Positions 61,468 to 64,000 of a stretch of 64,000 nucleotides of DNA are shown here, piece after piece. Source of the DNA: Litchfieldella anticariensis FP35 = DSM 16096 (GTDB taxonomy: Bacteria > Pseudomonadota > Gammaproteobacteria > Pseudomonadales > Halomonadaceae); the NCBI RefSeq assembly GCF_000409775.1, contig NZ_KE332392.1, forward strand, positions 350,459 to 414,458. Direction: 5' to 3'. Within the stretch, counting starts at the first letter, position 1, and the number at the start of each line of letters is the position of its first letter. The notes beneath the pieces are model-generated. The model was not told the DNA's origin. It did not search any database and worked only from the letters and a program-made list of their open reading frames with translations. The position numbers and the translations under genes are program-made.

Positions 61468-63552
61468 TCAGTGAAGGCGGCTTAACAGATAGCGGGTTGG
61501 CGTGGGATGCGAGTCGTCGAGATAGCGGGTGATCAGCTCGCTTTCTTCCATGGGACGCCCGATATGGTAGCCCTGGCCCAGGTCGCATCCCATTTCCTTG
61601 AGTGCTTCGAGCTGGGCCTGGCTCTCGATGCCTTCTGCCAACACTTGGCGTTGCATGGCATGGCCCATGCGGATGATGCCGCTAATGAATTGCTGGCGGT
61701 CGGGGCGGCTGTCTACGTGACGAGTAGCGATGCGGTCGATCTTGAGGGTAGTGAGCGGTAGCTGGCTAGCATAGGTGATCGAAGACATACCCGAGCCGAA
61801 ATCGTCCAATGCGACTTGGGCCCCCAGGCCTCGTGCTTCCTGGAGCAGGCTGCATGCCAGGTCCAAATCATGGAAGTGCGTCGATTCCAACACTTCGGCG
61901 ATTAGGTAGGGATCGGTCAGGTCGTAGCGGGCACGGGTGGTTGCCAGGGCTTCGAGGAAGGCACCCGTCTCGATATGATCCTGGGACAGGTTGACGGCAA
62001 CTAGTGTCCGGTAACCGGCCTGGCGAAAGCGGTGGGCCATGCGTCCAGCCTGGTCGATCAACCATTGCCCATAGGGCAGGCTCAGCGACGACTGAGTGAT
62101 GACGTTCATGAAGTGTTGGGGACCCAGGATACCCTGCTTGGGATGCCGCCAGCGGGCAAGTGCCTCGAATCCAACGATCTCATTGTGGTGAAACGAGAGG
62201 ATCGGCTGGTAGAAAAGCTCGATCTGGCCGCTTTCGAAAGCCGACTTGATGATCGAGAACACGTCTTCGCTGTCCGATGCTGGGCCAAGGGGGTCGGCCA
62301 AGGCAATGCGGTTCTTGCCGGACTGCTTTGCCTCGTACATGGCCGTATCGGCAGCATCGAGTAAGTGAGCGCAAGCGACACTGTGATCGTTGGTGAAGGC
62401 GATACCGATTGAAACCGAGACTTTGACCCACTGGCCGTTGTCGAGTTCGAACGGCTGGATGATGTCGTCGAGTACCTTTTGTGCGACCTTACCGGCCTTC
62501 TCGATAGTCCCCAGGCCATTCAAGGCAATCACGAACTCATCACCGCCAAAGCGGGCGGTAAGGTCGTTGGCGCGCATCAGGCGTTTCAAGCGACGACTGA
62601 TCTCGATTAGCAGTTCGTCGCCACTGGCATGGCCGAAGTTATCGTTGACCGGCTTGAAGTCGTCCAAATCGAGAAACAATACGGCCAGGCCTGTCTGGGT
62701 AAATTGTAGGCTTTCGATCTGGCGTTCCAGCAAACTATTGAAATGTTCGCGATTGAATAACCCGGTCAGTGGATCGTAGCTGGCCATACGTTCCAGGCGG
62801 GCCTGATTGAGGCGTCGTTGTGTGATGTCACGGAACACGCCGATGTAGTTGACGATTTGGCCGGCTTCATCACGGATCGCCGAGATGGTGGTGTTCTCGA
62901 TCAACTGACTACCGTCCTTGCGTCGATTCCAGATGTCACCACTCCAGAAGCCGCGCTCCTCCACAGCGGCGAACATGCTTTGATAGAAACCGGTATCGTG
63001 CTTGCCCGATGACAGCAGGTTGGGTTTCTTGCCGACCACTTCATGGCGGCTGTAGCCGGTAAGTTCGGTGAAGGCTGGGTTGGTATCGATGATGAGCTTG
63101 TCGGCATCGGTGACCAGTATCCCGTCATGCGTGTTACGGAATACCGCCTGGGCTAGTTCCATGCGCTGGCGGGCATGCTCACGCTCGCTGACATCGCGCT
63201 GAATACCGATCAGGTAGCGATGCCCGCTCTGCAACAGAGGCGAGATGCTTACCTCATTCCAGAACTTGGTGCCGTCTTTACGGCGGTTTTCCAAGGTTAG
63301 TGTGATGGGATAACCCTGTTCGATGGCATCGCGTAATGCGGCAATGGCTTCACGGTCGGTATTCTGGGTCTGCAGTAGACGGCATGATTGACCGAGTACT
63401 TCGTGACGGGCGTAGCCGGTAAGAATCTCGAAGCCACGATTGACGAATACCAGTGGACAGCCGGCGACCTCACCGTCGGCGATGGAGATGGATAGGCTGG
63501 GAATTTCCAGCAACCTGGCGAGCGTGGTCGGCAAGGCAGCAAGTCGGCCCAA
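61468..63552 (-). CDS. LOV-like/PAS-PAS-GGDEF-EAL c-di-GMP enzyme
   Basis: The 694-residue protein begins with a PAS domain of LOV type. It has GQSCRLLQTQNTD around Cys57, and RRKDGTKFWNEVSISPL where LOV domains bind flavin. The canonical motif is GxNCRFLQ, so Ser replaces Asn but the photoactive cysteine is kept. A second PAS (about 140-250), GGDEF (336-340, with I-site RAND) and EAL (463-465) follow. The DDFG and AEGIE motifs are intact, so both activities are possible. The start appears to be TTG 63552, with AGGTG upstream; no ATG is available before residue 130. Confidence 0.85.
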   Translation of the reverse strand: MGRLAALPTTLARLLEIPSLSISIADGEVAGCPLVFVNRGFEILTGYARHEVLGQSCRLLQTQNTDREAIAALRDAIEQGYPITLTLENRRKDGTKFWNEVSISPLLQSGHRYLIGIQRDVSEREHARQRMELAQAVFRNTHDGILVTDADKLIIDTNPAFTELTGYSRHEVVGKKPNLLSSGKHDTGFYQSMFAAVEERGFWSGDIWNRRKDGSQLIENTTISAIRDEAGQIVNYIGVFRDITQRRLNQARLERMASYDPLTGLFNREHFNSLLERQIESLQFTQTGLAVLFLDLDDFKPVNDNFGHASGDELLIEISRRLKRLMRANDLTARFGGDEFVIALNGLGTIEKAGKVAQKVLDDIIQPFELDNGQWVKVSVSIGIAFTNDHSVACAHLLDAADTAMYEAKQSGKNRIALADPLGPASDSEDVFSIIKSAFESGQIELFYQPILSFHHNEIVGFEALARWRHPKQGILGPQHFMNVITQSSLSLPYGQWLIDQAGRMAHRFRQAGYRTLVAVNLSQDHIETGAFLEALATTRARYDLTDPYLIAEVLESTHFHDLDLACSLLQEARGLGAQVALDDFGSGMSSITYASQLPLTTLKIDRIATRHVDSRPDRQQFISGIIRMGHAMQRQVLAEGIESQAQLEALKEMGCDLGQGYHIGRPMEESELITRYLDDSHPTPTRYLLSRLH

Positions 63553-63810
63553 AGTGCAGCACCTGGTTGATTGTCGTTTAGTGAGATTCTAATTCCTTTA
63601 TGTGATGTGTGTCATTGTTTCGGCATTGTTGTTGTATGTATTAATTCTTAGAAATATTTAATCAAGCAAGCGTTGATGCTCGATTGGGACGATCGGCGCC
63701 ACGCGGGAGCGACTTGACTGCGCGCATTCCCGCTATCGATTCGTCAGTGAGCTCATGGCGTTTGATGCGTAGAATGAGGGCTGTGACATGAGCCACCATG
63801 TGGAGCCTCG

Positions 63811-64000
63811 ATGGCCGCCAGTTCTCGCACCACAAACCAGCCGGCACCGCTATCCGGATATGGCGACCGCCATTTCGATGGTCTTGCCGACAAGTTCGCC
63901 GCCAGCCTCTACGGTGCCTCGCGTGGTGAGATCCGTCTCGCCGTTCTCGACCACTTATTGCCGCGTATGCTTCGATTACAGGAGCAGCCGGTGCTGGATG
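63811..64000 (+). CDS. CmoM-like tRNA uridine 5-oxyacetic acid carboxymethyl-esterase partner methyltransferase, N-terminal part
   Basis: The frame runs off the right edge after 63 residues. The visible part (DRHFDGLADKFAASLYGASRGEIR) matches the N-terminus of CmoM/SmtA, an S-adenosylmethionine-dependent methyltransferase that makes the methyl ester of cmo5U at the tRNA wobble base. The SAM-binding motif lies outside. GGAG stands before ATG 63811. The 258-bp AT-rich gap before it (63553-63810) shows nothing else. Confidence 0.75.
   Translation, partial: MAASSRTTNQPAPLSGYGDRHFDGLADKFAASLYGASRGEIRLAVLDHLLPRMLRLQEQPVLD

Overview
The window reads as chromosome of a moderately halophilic gammaproteobacterium of the Halomonas type. 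The GC content is high. Gene order matches gammaproteobacterial chromosomes (nrdR-ribD-ribB-ribH-nusB-thiL-pgpA; HAD phosphatase-rppH-ptsP; lgt-thyA-folA; hslR-hslO). It carries an ectoine hydroxylase, a very acidic porin, an ATP-dependent PEP carboxykinase and a Helicobacter/Campylobacter-like malate:quinone oxidoreductase. The species call is inference from gene content only.

Layout. 1-480: start of a leftward GH13 sugar phosphorylase, cut by the window edge. 0.6-7.1 kb: riboflavin/thiamine/phospholipid operon ending in a YdgA-like protein. 7.2-18.6 kb: lon, ilvD, a Gfo/Idh/MocA oxidoreductase, nudE, yrfG, hslR-hslO, pckA and a Tat-type msrB. 18.6-27.2 kb: a chemoreceptor with a sigma-28-like promoter, a LysR regulator divergent from a DUF1127 gene, tex, gshA-dsbB and rsd. 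27.4-33.1 kb: RND efflux pump pair and a malate:quinone oxidoreductase, all leftward. 33.6-43.9 kb: HAD phosphatase, rppH, ptsP, an NRDE-family protein, a membrane PAS-receiver protein, a TauE/SafE permease, lgt-thyA-folA and a ProQ/FinO-domain protein. 44-47.1 kb: porin, a secreted two-repeat protein and a small exported coiled-coil protein. 47.4-48.8 kb: a complete IS256-family insertion sequence with target duplication. 49.1-53.4 kb: polyamine-type ABC importer. 53.4-63.6 kb: four GGDEF proteins (two with EAL domains, one with a LOV-like sensor) around an XRE-type regulator, ectD and tRNA-Arg(CCT). 63.8-64 kb: start of a CmoM-like methyltransferase.

The most unusual content lies between genes. 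Four repeat families interrupt otherwise ordinary housekeeping DNA. (1) Tandem arrays of 7-bp units: units are nearly identical inside an array but differ between arrays, most fit one degenerate pattern (RRGCYNY), and six of seven arrays abut a stop codon. (2) Clusters of a 13-nt hairpin whose outer base pairs change while pairing is kept, embedded in GAAGA-type purine spacers. (3) REP-like palindromes in opposed pairs. (4) A 79-91 bp element bounded by inverted CTGAATAAAT ends. Several lie inside operons, between coding regions, and could shape transcript ends or relative expression.

Functionally, the window joins cofactor supply, protein quality control (Lon, Hsp15, Hsp33, DsbB, MsrB), anaplerosis (PckA, Mqo), RNA metabolism (RppH, Tex, NusB, ProQ-like) and osmoadaptation (EctD) with a dense c-di-GMP signalling block at the right end.
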